Notes under the pieces: generated by a model
Database searches by the model: none
Told to the model about the DNA's origin: nothing
Seen by the model: only the letters and a program-made list of their open reading frames with translations
Made by a program: the position numbers and the translations under genes
Origin: an uncultured Pseudodesulfovibrio sp.
GTDB lineage: Bacteria; Desulfobacterota; Desulfovibrionia; Desulfovibrionales; Desulfovibrionaceae
Length of the DNA stretch: 64,000 bases
Assembly: GCF_963677845.1 (NCBI RefSeq)
Contig: NZ_OY782498.1
Coordinates: forward strand, 630,001 to 694,000
Direction of reading: 5' to 3'
Shown: in pieces, positions 9,883-20,084 of the stretch
Layout of the letters: each line of letters starts with the position of its first letter
Numbering within the stretch: position 1 is the first letter of the stretch

Positions 9883-10509
9883 CTACTTGGTACCGAATAT
9901 CTTGTCTCCCGCGTCTCCAAGACCGGGGATAATGTATCCGATGTCGTTGAGTCGCTCATCAAGAGCGGCTGTGTAAATATCCACTTCTGGATGCTCTTTG
10001 AGAATGCGATCAACGCCTTCGGGCGCGGCGCACAGGAACAGACCTCGAATGGATTTACAGCCTGCATCCTTGAGCAGACGGATGGTTGCTTCCAAAGTAC
10101 CACCGGTAGCCAGCATGGGATCGAGAATGAGCGCGGTGCGTTCTTCGATCTTGTTGGCGAGCTTGACGTAGTACTGGACAGGCTCAAGGGTTTCTTCATC
10201 GCGGTAAAAACCGACAACGGATGCCTTGGCGCCGGGAATCATATCGAATACGCCGTCCATCATGCCCAGACCTGCACGCAGGATAGGCACGACCGTGACC
10301 ATTTTGCCCTTGATGCAGTCGACTTCGACGTCACCGGCCCAACCCTTGATGGTTCTTTTCTCGGTGGCGAAGTCTTTTGTGGCTTCGTACGTCAGAAGAC
10401 GGGTGATCTCGTTTGACAGAGTGCGAAAATGGCTGGTGGAAATGTCATAAGAACGAAGCAGGCCGACTTTGTGTCGGATAAGCGGGTGATCTACCAGATG
10501 TAAGGCCAC
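9883..10509 (-). CDS. upp: Uracil phosphoribosyltransferase
   Basis: Converts uracil and PRPP to UMP in the cytoplasm; 208 residues, the family norm. The PRPP loop is in [15 protein letters not shown] and the uracil-binding C-terminal region contains [16 protein letters not shown]. The [12 protein letters not shown] start is also characteristic. A GGAGGG sequence lies upstream of the ATG. It is the promoter-proximal member of the uracil salvage pair with the permease gene. Confidence 0.97.
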   Translation of the reverse strand: MALHLVDHPLIRHKVGLLRSYDISTSHFRTLSNEITRLLTYEATKDFATEKRTIKGWAGDVEVDCIKGKMVTVVPILRAGLGMMDGVFDMIPGAKASVVGFYRDEETLEPVQYYVKLANKIEERTALILDPMLATGGTLEATIRLLKDAGCKSIRGLFLCAAPEGVDRILKEHPEVDIYTAALDERLNDIGYIIPGLGDAGDKIFGTK

Positions 10510-10687
10510 AGGCCCTCCTTGTGTGCTGGTGTTTTATAAAATATAGTAATGAAAGTTGCGATTGCGCAAAATTTCCCTTTTCTAAGCTGATGAACGGCGT
10601 GGGTCAAGACCCAATTTGGACTACGTCTAATGCATAAAATCAATTTGAATTTTACTTTCCAATGATTCCCGGTATATCGTCCATTTT

Positions 10688-12364
10688 ATGGTTGAAGAGA
10701 AAAAAATGAACATATGGAAGAGGAACGTGGACTTTTCGGACAGGGGCGTGCGTCTGGATAAATTCTGGGGGCGCGAACTGACTGAAGAAGGAGTCTCACG
10801 CGGACGGGTCAAATCCTGGATTGAATCCGGCATGGCTATCGTCGATGGGCAGATCATAACCAAAGGTAAACACAAGCTTTTAGGTGGTGAGCAAGTCTCC
10901 ATCGGGGCTGAAGATGTGTTGATGGGCGAGAACGCCCCTGAGCCGATCCCGGGAGATCTATCGGTATTGTTTGAAGACGAGCATATGCTCGTGGTGGAAA
11001 AGCGTGCCGGAGTTACAACGCACCCTGCGTCGGCGGAAAAAGGACCGACTCTGGTCAATTATCTTCTGCATCAATGGCCGGATATTGCGGCGGATGTGTC
11101 AGGTATGGACGAACAGCGTCCCGGCATCGTGCATCGATTGGATAAGGATACTTCAGGTATCATGGCAGTTGCCCGTACTGAAGCTGCCCGGTTGAAACTG
11201 GCATCTGATTTTGCCGAGCGCAAAGTTCACAAGGTCTACCTTGCCATTGTCCACGGTTGTCCATCCCAGCCTTACGGTACCATTGATGCTCCTATGGGGC
11301 GTCATCCCAATCAGAAGACTCGCATGGCCGTTGTTGAAAAAGGCGGTCGTGATGCTCGGAGTGAGTATCGTGTCCTTTGGACCGGACCTCGCGGGTTGGC
11401 CTCGTTGGTGGCCGTGCGTATCCATACAGGGCGAACTCACCAAATTCGTGTGCACATGGCACATATTGGTCATCCGCTTTTGGGAGATGGGGTCTATGGC
11501 TCGCGGGAAAATGTCGACTGGTCCCGGCGGCCTGATTCTTTGGCTGTATTGGCTCCGCGCCAAATGCTTCATGCCTTTTATCTTTCAGTAACACACCCCG
11601 TGACCGGTGAAAAAATAACCCGCTGGCAGGCCCCGCCTGAAGATTTTCAGACGTTATTGTCCGGTTTGACACGTGAGTGTTTGCGGGTGGGGATTGTTGG
11701 TATGCCCGGTTGTGGTAAATCCACGATGCTTAAGGCGTTGTGTGGCTTGGAGCTCCCCTGTTTCAGTGCAGATGAGAGTGTTGCTGCGCTTTATGGCCCG
11801 GATGGTGATGGGGCCTCCATGATTCGACAACGATTTGGCGGGCAGTATTCGCTTGAGGATGGAAGCGTGGACAAAATCGTTTTGTTTCAAGCCATGCAGA
11901 CTTCCGAAACCGTGCGCCGAGAGGTGATGGATTTGATTCATCCCATGGTTCGTCATGCGTGCGAAGAGTTCTTCAAGGAGCATCGTGATGAAGTGGCCGC
12001 CTTTGCCGAGGTTCCATTGTTGTTGGAGTCGGGGTGGCATAAAGACGGTCGTGTGGATATGGTTGCCGGAGTCTCGTGTCCCGATGAAAAACGGACAGGC
12101 GAATTGCGTGAGAAACGGGGACTGACTGCTGAAACATTGGCCATATTCGACTCGTGGCAATGGTCGGAGAAAGATAAGCTCGCGGCATGTGATCTTGTGT
12201 TGAGCAATGCTGGCGGCGTGAAAGAATTGCAAGGTGAAGCCGTCACATTGTGGAATTTCGCTCGTGAAAAGGCTGAGCGGCGTAATACGGAATTCGAGGG
12301 CTGGATGCAAGAACTGTGGCCCGATCTGGCCGATGAATTTTCGGCTGAGGGGGCTGATGCATGA
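10688..12364 (+). CDS. coaE: Fusion of RluD-type pseudouridine synthase and dephospho-CoA kinase
   Basis: One 558-residue protein joins two enzymes. Residues 18-75 are an S4 RNA-binding domain. Residues 90-325 are an RluA/RluD-family 23S rRNA pseudouridine synthase with the catalytic Asp in HRLDKDTSG (149-157) and the HTGRTHQIRVHM motif. From about 331 a dephospho-CoA kinase domain begins, with P-loop GMPGCGKST (338-346), FSADESVAALYG, LIHPMVR and AEVPLLLESG; it catalyses the last step of CoA synthesis. There is no frame break between halves. ATG 10688 lacks a ribosome site; ATG 10706 follows GAAGAG and may be the real start. The stop overlaps the rhomboid start (ATGA). Confidence 0.94.
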   Translation: MVEEKKMNIWKRNVDFSDRGVRLDKFWGRELTEEGVSRGRVKSWIESGMAIVDGQIITKGKHKLLGGEQVSIGAEDVLMGENAPEPIPGDLSVLFEDEHMLVVEKRAGVTTHPASAEKGPTLVNYLLHQWPDIAADVSGMDEQRPGIVHRLDKDTSGIMAVARTEAARLKLASDFAERKVHKVYLAIVHGCPSQPYGTIDAPMGRHPNQKTRMAVVEKGGRDARSEYRVLWTGPRGLASLVAVRIHTGRTHQIRVHMAHIGHPLLGDGVYGSRENVDWSRRPDSLAVLAPRQMLHAFYLSVTHPVTGEKITRWQAPPEDFQTLLSGLTRECLRVGIVGMPGCGKSTMLKALCGLELPCFSADESVAALYGPDGDGASMIRQRFGGQYSLEDGSVDKIVLFQAMQTSETVRREVMDLIHPMVRHACEEFFKEHRDEVAAFAEVPLLLESGWHKDGRVDMVAGVSCPDEKRTGELREKRGLTAETLAIFDSWQWSEKDKLAACDLVLSNAGGVKELQGEAVTLWNFAREKAERRNTEFEGWMQELWPDLADEFSAEGADA

Positions 12365-13101
12365 TTCCCATTCGTGACAATGTGCCAAGACTGACATCCC
12401 CTTATGGGGTGAGTCTCATCATTGTCATTAATGTGGTGGTTTTTCTGTATACCCTGACCGTGGGGCCGCGTGAGCTCGCTTATCTGTATCATTTGTTCGG
12501 AGTTGTCCCTGCCCGGTTCTTTTCTCCTGACTGGGCTACATGGGCCGGATATCCCGACACTGTGGGATGGCCGTTGTTTTCCTATATGTTTCTGCATGGC
12601 GGCTGGCTGCATATAATCATGAACATGTGGATGCTCTGGCTGTTTGGAGACAACATTGAGGACGTCACAGGCCATGGCCGGTTTGTGTTGTTCTATTTGC
12701 TTTGCGGTCTGGCGGCAGTGAGTCTGCATATGGTGTTTGAGTCGGATTCGACGATCCCTATTGTAGGCGCATCCGGGGCCGTGGCAGGAGTCATGGGGGC
12801 CTATGTCTTCCTGTATCCTCATGGACGAGTTACTGTTTTAGTGCCCATCATCATTATTCCGCTTTTCTTTCAGGTGCCGTCATTCCTTTTTCTTGGTATC
12901 TGGTTTCTCTCTCAGGTGGCGTCTGGGATTTCGTCATCCGCACAGCAGACCGCGCACGGCGTGGCCTGGTGGGCTCATGTTGGCGGTTTTATTGCTGGTG
13001 CGATTCTTATTCGTTGGTTCAAGCGTCCGGGAAGTTGTAAATACTGTTATAACCCGGACACCAAGGATTACGACCCGGAGTTATTGGATCAGGATATTTA
13101 A
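12361..13101 (+). CDS. Rhomboid-family intramembrane serine protease
   Basis: A 246-residue polytopic protease that cuts substrates within the membrane. Six or so hydrophobic helices are visible. The catalytic serine is in VGASGAVAGVMGAY and the catalytic histidine in AHVGGFIAGAIL; the HGGWLHIIMNMWMLWLFG motif of the second helix supplies the oxyanion-hole His/Asn. A Cys pair near the C-terminus (GSCKYCYNPDTKDYDPE) is unusual and might bind metal. The start overlaps the coaE fusion stop by four bases. The substrate is unknown. Confidence 0.93.
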   Translation: MIPIRDNVPRLTSPYGVSLIIVINVVVFLYTLTVGPRELAYLYHLFGVVPARFFSPDWATWAGYPDTVGWPLFSYMFLHGGWLHIIMNMWMLWLFGDNIEDVTGHGRFVLFYLLCGLAAVSLHMVFESDSTIPIVGASGAVAGVMGAYVFLYPHGRVTVLVPIIIIPLFFQVPSFLFLGIWFLSQVASGISSSAQQTAHGVAWWAHVGGFIAGAILIRWFKRPGSCKYCYNPDTKDYDPELLDQDI

Positions 13102-13128
13102 GCGCCATTATGATTGATGCTTTTGGGG

Positions 13129-13686
13129 CTATTTGCTCGGGATCATGAATGATGTCACTTTACGAACGCCCTCAACACTTTTAGCAACTTTGATGGCTAG
13201 TTGAGCATCTTTTTTGCTACGAACCATGCCGAGCAGTACCACTTCTCCGTTCATGGCTTCCTGTTCGATTTGTGTCGCCGAAAGATCTCCTTCGGCAATG
13301 AGTGCCGCACGCACGCTGGCAGCAATTTCCAGATCGTCCGCAGTCGTGTCGGATTCTTTGACAAAGTATTTGGTTACTTTTTTTACTTCTTTTGTGGACT
13401 TGGCCGTCTTGACGGCAAATGATTGGAATGCAGTATCATTGATGGCGCCTACGAGATATACGTGTTTCAAGAAGCAGTAGACATGAATTTGGAGAGCCTT
13501 TTCGCCATCTTTGTCGGCCATGGTTTTTTTGATGGAAAGAGAAATTTCCTTGTCAGCTGCCTGGTCACCAACACTGCGTTCATCCCGTGCACTGCCGTAT
13601 ATGGCTCCCCATGGAGTCCACGCTATGGCTGATATGGCAAGGCAAACGATAAGCAGATTGGAGAGTATCAATTGAGAGTTTTTCAT
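13129..13686 (-). CDS. Exported BON-domain protein
   Basis: A 185-residue secreted protein with an N-terminal signal sequence (about residues 1-32). It carries two BON-like domains: the first includes IHVYCFLKHVYLVGAI and the second EAMNGEVVLLGMVRSKKDAQLAIKVAKSVEGVRKVTSF, the typical hydrophobic-charged BON signature. BON proteins of the OsmY type act in the periplasm and often bind phospholipid or respond to envelope stress. ATG 13686 has AGGAGG upstream; the longer open frame to 13743 has none. It is convergent with the rhomboid gene. Confidence 0.87.
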   Translation of the reverse strand: MKNSQLILSNLLIVCLAISAIAWTPWGAIYGSARDERSVGDQAADKEISLSIKKTMADKDGEKALQIHVYCFLKHVYLVGAINDTAFQSFAVKTAKSTKEVKKVTKYFVKESDTTADDLEIAASVRAALIAEGDLSATQIEQEAMNGEVVLLGMVRSKKDAQLAIKVAKSVEGVRKVTSFMIPSK

Positions 13687-13833
13687 GATTCCTCCTGAAA
13701 GAGCTGTGGAAAAGTTTGTGGAAAACTTGTGTAATGTTTCCATTTAGGCACTTGACACAGAGTGAGAGCATATTAACTTAGAAAAGTATCGACGGAAATA
13801 TTTTTTTGTTTTCAGGAAAGGAACACGATTCGA

Positions 13834-14808
13834 ATGGAATATAGAGATTATTACAAACTCCTCGGGGTTTCCCGTTCATCATCCAAGGATGAAATAAGTA
13901 AGGCCTTTAAAAAATTGGCCCGCAAGTATCATCCTGACCTCAATCCGAACAACCCGGAAGCGGAAGCCAAGTTCAAGGAGATCAACGAAGCCTACGAAGT
14001 TCTCAAGGATGAGAAGAAGCGCAAACTCTATGATCAGTTCGGTTCCAATTGGGAACACGGACAGAATTTCCAGCCACCGCCGGGATATGAAAATATGCAG
14101 TATGGTGGCGGAGGGGGATTCGGCGGCGGAGCCGGTTTCTCAGACTTTTTTGAGACTATTTTTGGTGGTGGTGGACCTGGAGGCGCAAGTTTCCGCGGTG
14201 GGTTCCAGCAGGGTGGCTTTGGTGGCGGTGGTTATCAGCAACGGCCCCGTCGCGGTTCTGATTCCGAGGCATCCTATGAGATGTCGTTGGAAGAAGCGTT
14301 TCGCGGTGGCAAGAAGTCTATCACTGTGCAGGAACAGGTCACCGGCCCGGAAGGCTTCCCGCACATGAGCACCAAGACCCTTGAGATCAATGTGCCACCG
14401 GGTATCAAGGATGGGCAGAAAATCCGTCTGGCCGGACAGGGCAACCCCGGTATGGGTGGTGGCCCTAAAGGAGACCTGTATCTCAAGATCAGGCTTATGC
14501 ATCATCACATGTTCAAAGTGTCAGATGCAGACGTTATTCTTGATTTGCCTTTGTCTCCTTGGGAAGCTGCGCTGGGTGCAAGTTTGCGTATTCCTACACT
14601 CGATGGTGCAGTGGAAATGAAGATTCCGCCAGGCATTGGTTCCGGTAAAAAGTTGCGAATCAAGGGCAAAGGGCTGGGAGCCGGTGCGAAGAAGGGTGAT
14701 CAGTTCGTTCGTATCATGATTCAGGTGCCTGAGCGACTTTCTAGCGAAGAGCGTGACTTGTTGGAAAAGCTGCAAGAAGTGTCTGATTTCACACCGAGAA
14801 ATTTCTGA
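13834..14808 (+). CDS. cbpA: DnaJ-family co-chaperone CbpA
   Basis: A 324-residue class II J-protein that delivers substrates to DnaK. The J domain (1-70) has the HPD triad in YHPDLNPN. A long Gly/Phe region with GGGGFGG-type repeats spans about 85-145, followed by two C-terminal substrate-binding domains ([28 protein letters not shown]). There is no zinc finger, so it is CbpA rather than DnaJ. AAAGGAA precedes the start. cbpM follows after 12 bases and clpB next, making a disaggregation operon; dnaK and grpE are at 22.5-25 kb. Confidence 0.95.
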   Translation: MEYRDYYKLLGVSRSSSKDEISKAFKKLARKYHPDLNPNNPEAEAKFKEINEAYEVLKDEKKRKLYDQFGSNWEHGQNFQPPPGYENMQYGGGGGFGGGAGFSDFFETIFGGGGPGGASFRGGFQQGGFGGGGYQQRPRRGSDSEASYEMSLEEAFRGGKKSITVQEQVTGPEGFPHMSTKTLEINVPPGIKDGQKIRLAGQGNPGMGGGPKGDLYLKIRLMHHHMFKVSDADVILDLPLSPWEAALGASLRIPTLDGAVEMKIPPGIGSGKKLRIKGKGLGAGAKKGDQFVRIMIQVPERLSSEERDLLEKLQEVSDFTPRNF

Positions 14809-14820
14809 GGAAATTGAACT

Positions 14821-15156
14821 ATGACCACACGAAAGCTTCAGGAAATGTTGTTGCAACTGCCCGGTCTGAATTTGCCGGAACGTAGTGAGTATGTGGCTTG
14901 GGCACAACTGGTGCAATTGACCAGTATTCAACCTGCTCAGGTCTCGGAATTGGTCGACCTCGGTTGGATTAGACCCAAGAAGACGAACGCGGAGGAGTAT
15001 TTGTTTCGTCTGCGCGATGTCTACCGTATTCATAAACTTATGCGTCTGGTCAATGATCTGGACGTTTCCTTCAACTCTGGTTCCATTATTGTTGATTTAC
15101 TGGAGCGGGTGGAAGAATTGGAAAAAGAAGTCATAGAGTTGAAGAGGCTTGTATAA
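14821..15156 (+). CDS. cbpM: CbpA modulator CbpM
   Basis: A 111-residue MerR-like small protein. Family features are the N-terminal helix-turn-helix region with DLGWIRPKK, then YLFRLRDVYRIHKLMRLVNDLDVSFNSG, ending in a leucine-rich coil (LLERVEELEKEVIELKRL). CbpM binds the J domain of CbpA and restrains its activity in enteric bacteria; here the immediate neighbour cbpA supports the same role. No DNA-binding function needs to be assumed. Confidence 0.88.
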   Translation: MTTRKLQEMLLQLPGLNLPERSEYVAWAQLVQLTSIQPAQVSELVDLGWIRPKKTNAEEYLFRLRDVYRIHKLMRLVNDLDVSFNSGSIIVDLLERVEELEKEVIELKRLV

Positions 15157-15188
15157 CGGAGCCTTTTCACCTCTAAGGAGGTAAAAAT

Positions 15189-17786
15189 ATGGATCCGAAT
15201 ACTTTTACGAAAAAAACACAGGACGCTGTATCCGAGGCCCAGAATTTGGCCATTCGAAGCGGACATCAGCAAATTGACTGCGAGCATCTCATGCACGCTC
15301 TTGTTGCGCAGGAGCAGGGATTGGTTCCCCAAATCCTGCGTAAACTCGGAGTGGCCCCTGATGCCTACCTTGGCGCTATTGACGCCGAAATAGCCAAAAT
15401 GCCCCGCGTGACCGGTTCCGGCGCACGCCCCGACCAGATCGTTGTTACCCCACGTATGCAGAAAGCATTGGTGGCGGCAGACGACATGCGCAAGCGTATG
15501 AAAGACGAGTTCGTTTCCGTTGAGCACGTATTTGTTGCTCTCGTGGATGAATCCGGCTCTTCAGGTGTCGGCCGTGTGAATAAACAGTTCGGTTTGAACA
15601 AGAACAAGGTCCTTGGTGCGCTTGAGGAAGTGCGTGGCAAACAACGCGTCACGTCCGACAATCCCGAAGCCACGTATGATTCGCTCAAGAAATATGGACG
15701 CGACCTCGTGGAAGAGGCCCGGTCCGGTAAGCTTGATCCCGTCATTGGTCGGGATAGCGAGATTCGTCGCGTTATCCGTATTCTTTCTCGTCGTACTAAG
15801 AATAACCCGGTGCTTATCGGTGAGGCCGGTGTTGGAAAGACCGCCATTGCCGAAGGACTCGCCCAACGTATCGTTAAAGGGGATGTGCCCGAGGGACTTA
15901 AGGACAAGACCGTCTTTTCGTTGGATATGGGCTCGCTCATTGCCGGTGCAAAATATCGTGGTGAGTTCGAGGAAAGACTCAAGGCCGTGCTCAAGGAAGT
16001 GCAGGAATCCGCTGGACAGATTCTCATGTTCATTGATGAATTGCACACCATTGTGGGGGCAGGAAAAACCGATGGTGCCATGGACGCAGGAAATATCCTG
16101 AAGCCCATGCTGGCGCGTGGTGAACTGCATTGCATCGGTGCAACCACCATTGACGAGTACCGCAAGTATATTGAGAAGGACCCGGCACTTGAACGCCGTT
16201 TCCAGACTGTGCTTGTGGAAGAGCCGAACGTGGAAGACACTATCTCCATCCTGCGCGGATTGCGAGAGCGATTCGAGGTGCACCATGGTGTGCGTATTGC
16301 TGACGGAGCAATTGTGGAAGCCGCTGTGCTGTCCAATCGATACATTACAGATCGTCAGTTGCCGGATAAAGCCATTGACCTCATTGATGAGGCCGCGGCT
16401 TTGATTCGTACCGAGATTGACTCCCAGCCCTATGAGCTGGACAAGGCCAACCGTCAGATCATGCAGCTCGAAATCGAACGTGAGGCATTGAAGCGTGAGT
16501 CAGACAAGGCTTCGCGTGAACGTCTGGTCGAACTGGAAAAGAAGTTAGCCGAACTCAAGGAACATCAGTCTGCATTGCTTGCCCAATGGGAAAATGAAAA
16601 GGGCGGCATTGAACGTCTGCGCTCCTTGAAGGAAGAGATTGAGTCTACTCGTCGTGATATTGACGAAGCCAAACGTGTGCACGATTACAACCGTGCTGCT
16701 GAACTGGAATATGGTCGTCTGGCAACGTTGGAAAAAGATCTTAACGAGCGCAACGAAGCCCTGGAATCCGGGGACACGCCGCGTATGGTCAGGGAAGAAG
16801 TCGGCCCTGATGATGTGGCGCAGGTCATAGCCCGGTGGACTGGTATCCCGGTATCCCGTCTGATGGAAGGAGAACGCGAGAAACTTCTTAAGCTCGGTGA
16901 TATGCTGCATGAGCGGGTTATTGGTCAGGACGACGCCGTTCAAGCCGTAGCAGATGCCGTCTTGCGCGCTCGTGCTGGTCTCAAAGACCCGACCAAGCCT
17001 ATTGGCTCGTTTATCTTCCTCGGTCCCACAGGTGTGGGAAAGACCGAGCTGTGCAAGACGCTTGCGTCCGCTTTGTTTGATTCTGAGGACAACATGGTTC
17101 GTATCGACATGTCCGAATATATGGAAAAGCACACCGTTGCCCGACTCATTGGTGCGCCTCCGGGGTATGTCGGGTATGACGAAGGTGGTCAGTTGACCGA
17201 AGCCGTCAGGCGCAAGCCTTATTCCGTCATTCTGTTTGATGAAATTGAAAAGGCGCATCATGACGTTTTCAATGTGCTTCTCCAGATTCTCGATGACGGA
17301 CGACTGACTGATTCTCATGGTCGGACCGTGGACTTCAAGAATACCATCGTCATTATGACGAGCAACCTTGGTGCGGAGTTCATGCTGGACGGTATTGATC
17401 AGACCGGCGAGTTCCGGGAAGGGGTAGAAGAGCAGGTCATGGATGTTCTGCGTCGCCATTTCCGTCCGGAGTTTCTCAACCGTGTGGATGAGACCGTGTT
17501 GTTCCGACCTCTTACGCCGACCCAGCTTGCAGGAATTATTGATCTGCTGGTTGCAGGATTGCGTTCCCGTTTGGAAGACCGCAAGATCGAGTTGCTCCTT
17601 ACAGATAAGGCCAAGGCGTTTATTGCTGAATCTGCCTATGAACCGAGCTTTGGCGCACGTCCGCTTCATCGATACCTGCAGGCACATCTGGAAACACCGC
17701 TTGCAAAGTTGCTTATCAGCGGAGAATTGGCGGATGGCACCTCTGTGACTGTGGACGAAAAAGATGGCGGACTGATGTTCGTATAA
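15189..17786 (+). CDS. clpB: ATP-dependent disaggregase ClpB
   Basis: Hexameric AAA+ chaperone that rescues aggregated proteins together with DnaK; 865 residues, full length. Order: Clp-N domain (1-145), first AAA+ module with Walker A GEAGVGKT and Walker [10 protein letters not shown], the long middle coiled coil (about 405-525, rich in Glu/Lys/Arg), second AAA+ module with GPTGVGKTE and [11 protein letters not shown], and the ClpB C-terminal domain. TAAGGAGGT lies just before the ATG. Third gene of the cbpA-cbpM-clpB cluster, with its own terminator. Confidence 0.98.
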   Translation: MDPNTFTKKTQDAVSEAQNLAIRSGHQQIDCEHLMHALVAQEQGLVPQILRKLGVAPDAYLGAIDAEIAKMPRVTGSGARPDQIVVTPRMQKALVAADDMRKRMKDEFVSVEHVFVALVDESGSSGVGRVNKQFGLNKNKVLGALEEVRGKQRVTSDNPEATYDSLKKYGRDLVEEARSGKLDPVIGRDSEIRRVIRILSRRTKNNPVLIGEAGVGKTAIAEGLAQRIVKGDVPEGLKDKTVFSLDMGSLIAGAKYRGEFEERLKAVLKEVQESAGQILMFIDELHTIVGAGKTDGAMDAGNILKPMLARGELHCIGATTIDEYRKYIEKDPALERRFQTVLVEEPNVEDTISILRGLRERFEVHHGVRIADGAIVEAAVLSNRYITDRQLPDKAIDLIDEAAALIRTEIDSQPYELDKANRQIMQLEIEREALKRESDKASRERLVELEKKLAELKEHQSALLAQWENEKGGIERLRSLKEEIESTRRDIDEAKRVHDYNRAAELEYGRLATLEKDLNERNEALESGDTPRMVREEVGPDDVAQVIARWTGIPVSRLMEGEREKLLKLGDMLHERVIGQDDAVQAVADAVLRARAGLKDPTKPIGSFIFLGPTGVGKTELCKTLASALFDSEDNMVRIDMSEYMEKHTVARLIGAPPGYVGYDEGGQLTEAVRRKPYSVILFDEIEKAHHDVFNVLLQILDDGRLTDSHGRTVDFKNTIVIMTSNLGAEFMLDGIDQTGEFREGVEEQVMDVLRRHFRPEFLNRVDETVLFRPLTPTQLAGIIDLLVAGLRSRLEDRKIELLLTDKAKAFIAESAYEPSFGARPLHRYLQAHLETPLAKLLISGELADGTSVTVDEKDGGLMFV

Positions 17787-17808
17787 CTATAGAGTATAAC
17801 AAGAGTAT

Positions 17809-17848
17809 AAGGTCGGCACCCGAGATGGGTGTCGGCCTTTTTTTATGG
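17809..17848 (+). terminator. Intrinsic terminator after clpB
   Basis: AGGTCGGCACCC and GGGTGTCGGCCT form the stem around GAGAT, followed by a run of seven T. It ends the chaperone operon. Confidence 0.88.
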
Positions 17849-17875
17849 TAAACGATACAAAGTGGTTCTTGACTA

Positions 17876-19087
17876 ATGCAGTCTACTTCTGAAAGGTTGC
17901 ACTCTCAACTTTTTGGAATCAAGGAATGTATGCCAAATTTGATTTTGCTTTCGCTATTGGCGGCCTTTCCGCCGCTTGCCATTGATATGTATCTACCTGC
18001 CATGCCAACCTTGCAGGTTGTGTGGGGTGTCCCTTTTGGGGTGATCAATTTGTCGTTGGTTGTCTTCATTGTGACTTTCAGCGCATGTCTGTTGGTTCAT
18101 GGGCCGTTGTCTGATCGGTTTGGACGGCGTCCTGTCCTTATTTCAGGTATTCTGCTTTTTATTCTTGGCAGTCTTCTGTGTGCAGCGTCCGACTCCATTA
18201 CTTTTCTTCTTTTTTCCCGAGCCGTTCAAGGAGCTGGGGCGGCCGCTGCGGCTTCCCTCTCTTTGGCATTGTCCAAGGATTTGTATGAAGGCGTCGAACG
18301 ACAGAAAATTTTGGCGTACATCGGCGTCATCATGGCTTTTTGTCCCATGTTGGCCCCGACATTGGGTGGCATTATGTTGCGGTTTGGTTCCTGGCAATGG
18401 ATTTTTATTGTCCAGTCGATAATGGCTCTTGTTGCACTGTATGGTGTTCTCCGTTTGAAAGAGCCATTGACGGAATTTACTCATGGCGGTGTGCTTGCCG
18501 TTGCTGGTCGATATATTGCAGTTTTTAAAAATGGTCGATTTACCGTGTTGGCGTTGGCCTTTGCCATTATGATTCTGCCACATTTCGGATTTATTGGTGG
18601 CTCAGCAGATATCTATATCAACGGTTTCGATATGTCGGAACATGTGTTCGGTCTTTATTTTGGGGCTAATGCCGTAGGCTTCATGCTTGGATCATTCACC
18701 TGTACGCGACTGGGTGGTTCATTGAAGCCTATGCATATTTTGTATATTGCCCTGTGTACAATTTTCGGGGCCGGTGTGCTCATGCTTTTGTTGGGGGGAA
18801 CTTCACCGCTGGCGGTTGCCATACCCATGTTTTGTATCACGTTTTCCGTGGGATTTTCTCGTCCTGTCAGCAATTCCATGATTCTGGATCAGGTGGATTC
18901 TGATGTGGGAGCAGCCTCTGGTGTGATGACCTTTGAGATGTTTTTCGTGGGAGCCATGTCCATGGAGTTTATCTCCCTTGATTGGCCCAATAAGCCTATG
19001 GTGCTTGGTTTGCTTGCTTTAACCGGTGCGGCCATTCCGTTGGGGACACTGTTGATTATGCGTGTCATTGGAAGACGTCGGACTTGA
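17876..19087 (+). CDS. MFS efflux transporter, Bcr/CflA family
   Basis: A major-facilitator drug exporter with 12 predicted membrane helices in up to 403 residues. The Bcr/CflA hallmark FPPLAIDMYLPAMPTL opens helix 1, and the A-motif between helices 2 and 3 reads GPLSDRFGRRPVL. SRAVQGAGAAAAAS in helix 4 is the antiporter-type motif. The substrate (bicyclomycin, chloramphenicol or another compound) cannot be inferred. ATG 17930, after AAGGAA, is an alternative start that removes 18 residues and still leaves helix 1 intact; neither choice is decisive. Confidence 0.9.
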   Translation: MQSTSERLHSQLFGIKECMPNLILLSLLAAFPPLAIDMYLPAMPTLQVVWGVPFGVINLSLVVFIVTFSACLLVHGPLSDRFGRRPVLISGILLFILGSLLCAASDSITFLLFSRAVQGAGAAAAASLSLALSKDLYEGVERQKILAYIGVIMAFCPMLAPTLGGIMLRFGSWQWIFIVQSIMALVALYGVLRLKEPLTEFTHGGVLAVAGRYIAVFKNGRFTVLALAFAIMILPHFGFIGGSADIYINGFDMSEHVFGLYFGANAVGFMLGSFTCTRLGGSLKPMHILYIALCTIFGAGVLMLLLGGTSPLAVAIPMFCITFSVGFSRPVSNSMILDQVDSDVGAASGVMTFEMFFVGAMSMEFISLDWPNKPMVLGLLALTGAAIPLGTLLIMRVIGRRRT

Positions 19088-19160
19088 GTCTGATTCAAGA
19101 CCATAGCTACCCTGCGTCATTTCGTTACAATATCTTTGCGAAAAATCATGGTGTTACACT

Positions 19161-20084
19161 ATGCGTTGCCGTATATTATGTTTTATGAATGGTGGCTGTT
19201 TGTTTTTTTATCGTTGGTTTTTTTGTTCTGCATCAGCAGGGGTATGCCTTTTTGCCTTTCTCTTTTGTTGTCCATCCCTATCACTAGCTGAGGATGATCC
19301 TTTTGCGACATATCGATCCAAGGGTATTATCGTTGCTCAGGAATCTGATATGCCTCCTATGTCCTTTGTCGGTCCCAGTGGTCGTCCAAAGGGATTTATC
19401 ATCGACCTTTGGCGGAAATGGTCGTCAGAGACCGGCGTCCCGGTACATTTTCATCTTGTGGAGTGGGCTGAGACTTTGAATGCTGTGCGTGAAGGGAAAG
19501 CAGATGTTCACGGTGGCCTTTTTTACACCGCCGGGAGAGATCGTTATCTGGATTACTCCTCTCCGTTTTTTGTCTCTCGTGGGGTTGTTCTTGCGGTGGG
19601 TGATTCAGCCATGACAGACATTAGTCAATTGAATGGTGCGAAGATTGGTGTGATTGACAAGAGCTTTTATGACGCGCTCTTGCGCGAGAAGTATCCAACT
19701 CTGAGACCATACCCAATCGAGAATACGACCCGATTGGTTGAAGTGGCTGTCAATGGCGAGGTCGAGGTGGTTATGGGTGATTATCCAACCATCATGCATC
19801 AGATCGGGTCTATGGGAAAGGCTCGATCTTTCAAGGTGATAGAGTTTGTTGCGGATCAGCACTACAGAGCTGCCGTTGCACAGGGTAATCAGACTTTGCT
19901 GAACGTCATAGAAAAGGGGTTGGAGCGAATTGATGAAGAAGAGCGAAAAGTTATTTTTGAGCGGTGGGTTATCGGAGGGCACACTTCATCCAGAAGTTGG
20001 CTTGCTCCAGCAATTATTATCAGTATTTTAAGTCTTGGTTTTGCGCTTCTTGTTCCCTTTGTTTTTGATCGGTTTCGCCGTTAG
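19161..20084 (+). CDS. Family 3 solute-binding protein with C-terminal membrane anchor
   Basis: 307 residues. An N-terminal signal (about 1-42) precedes a bacterial extracellular solute-binding domain of the amino-acid type: IIVAQESDMPPMSFVG, IDLWRKWSSETG, GLFYTAGRDRYLDYSSPFF and LNGAKIGVIDKSFY are its usual landmarks. After the domain, residues 282-302 form one membrane helix ending FDRFRR and the protein stops. Free binding proteins have no such helix; it is the arrangement found in sensor kinases and diguanylate cyclases, but no output domain follows. No transporter genes adjoin. Its stop overlaps the convergent hydrolase stop by three bases. Confidence 0.82.
   Translation: MRCRILCFMNGGCLFFYRWFFCSASAGVCLFAFLFCCPSLSLAEDDPFATYRSKGIIVAQESDMPPMSFVGPSGRPKGFIIDLWRKWSSETGVPVHFHLVEWAETLNAVREGKADVHGGLFYTAGRDRYLDYSSPFFVSRGVVLAVGDSAMTDISQLNGAKIGVIDKSFYDALLREKYPTLRPYPIENTTRLVEVAVNGEVEVVMGDYPTIMHQIGSMGKARSFKVIEFVADQHYRAAVAQGNQTLLNVIEKGLERIDEEERKVIFERWVIGGHTSSRSWLAPAIIISILSLGFALLVPFVFDRFRR

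Noticed and set aside
13752..13779. TTGACA with TAACTT as a promoter of cbpA
   Set aside because: Only three of six -10 bases match; no sigma-32 type element is recognisable.
16545..17687. A 380-codon minus-strand frame opposite clpB
   Set aside because: Shadow of a conserved gene, His/Gln/Phe-rich composition without domains.
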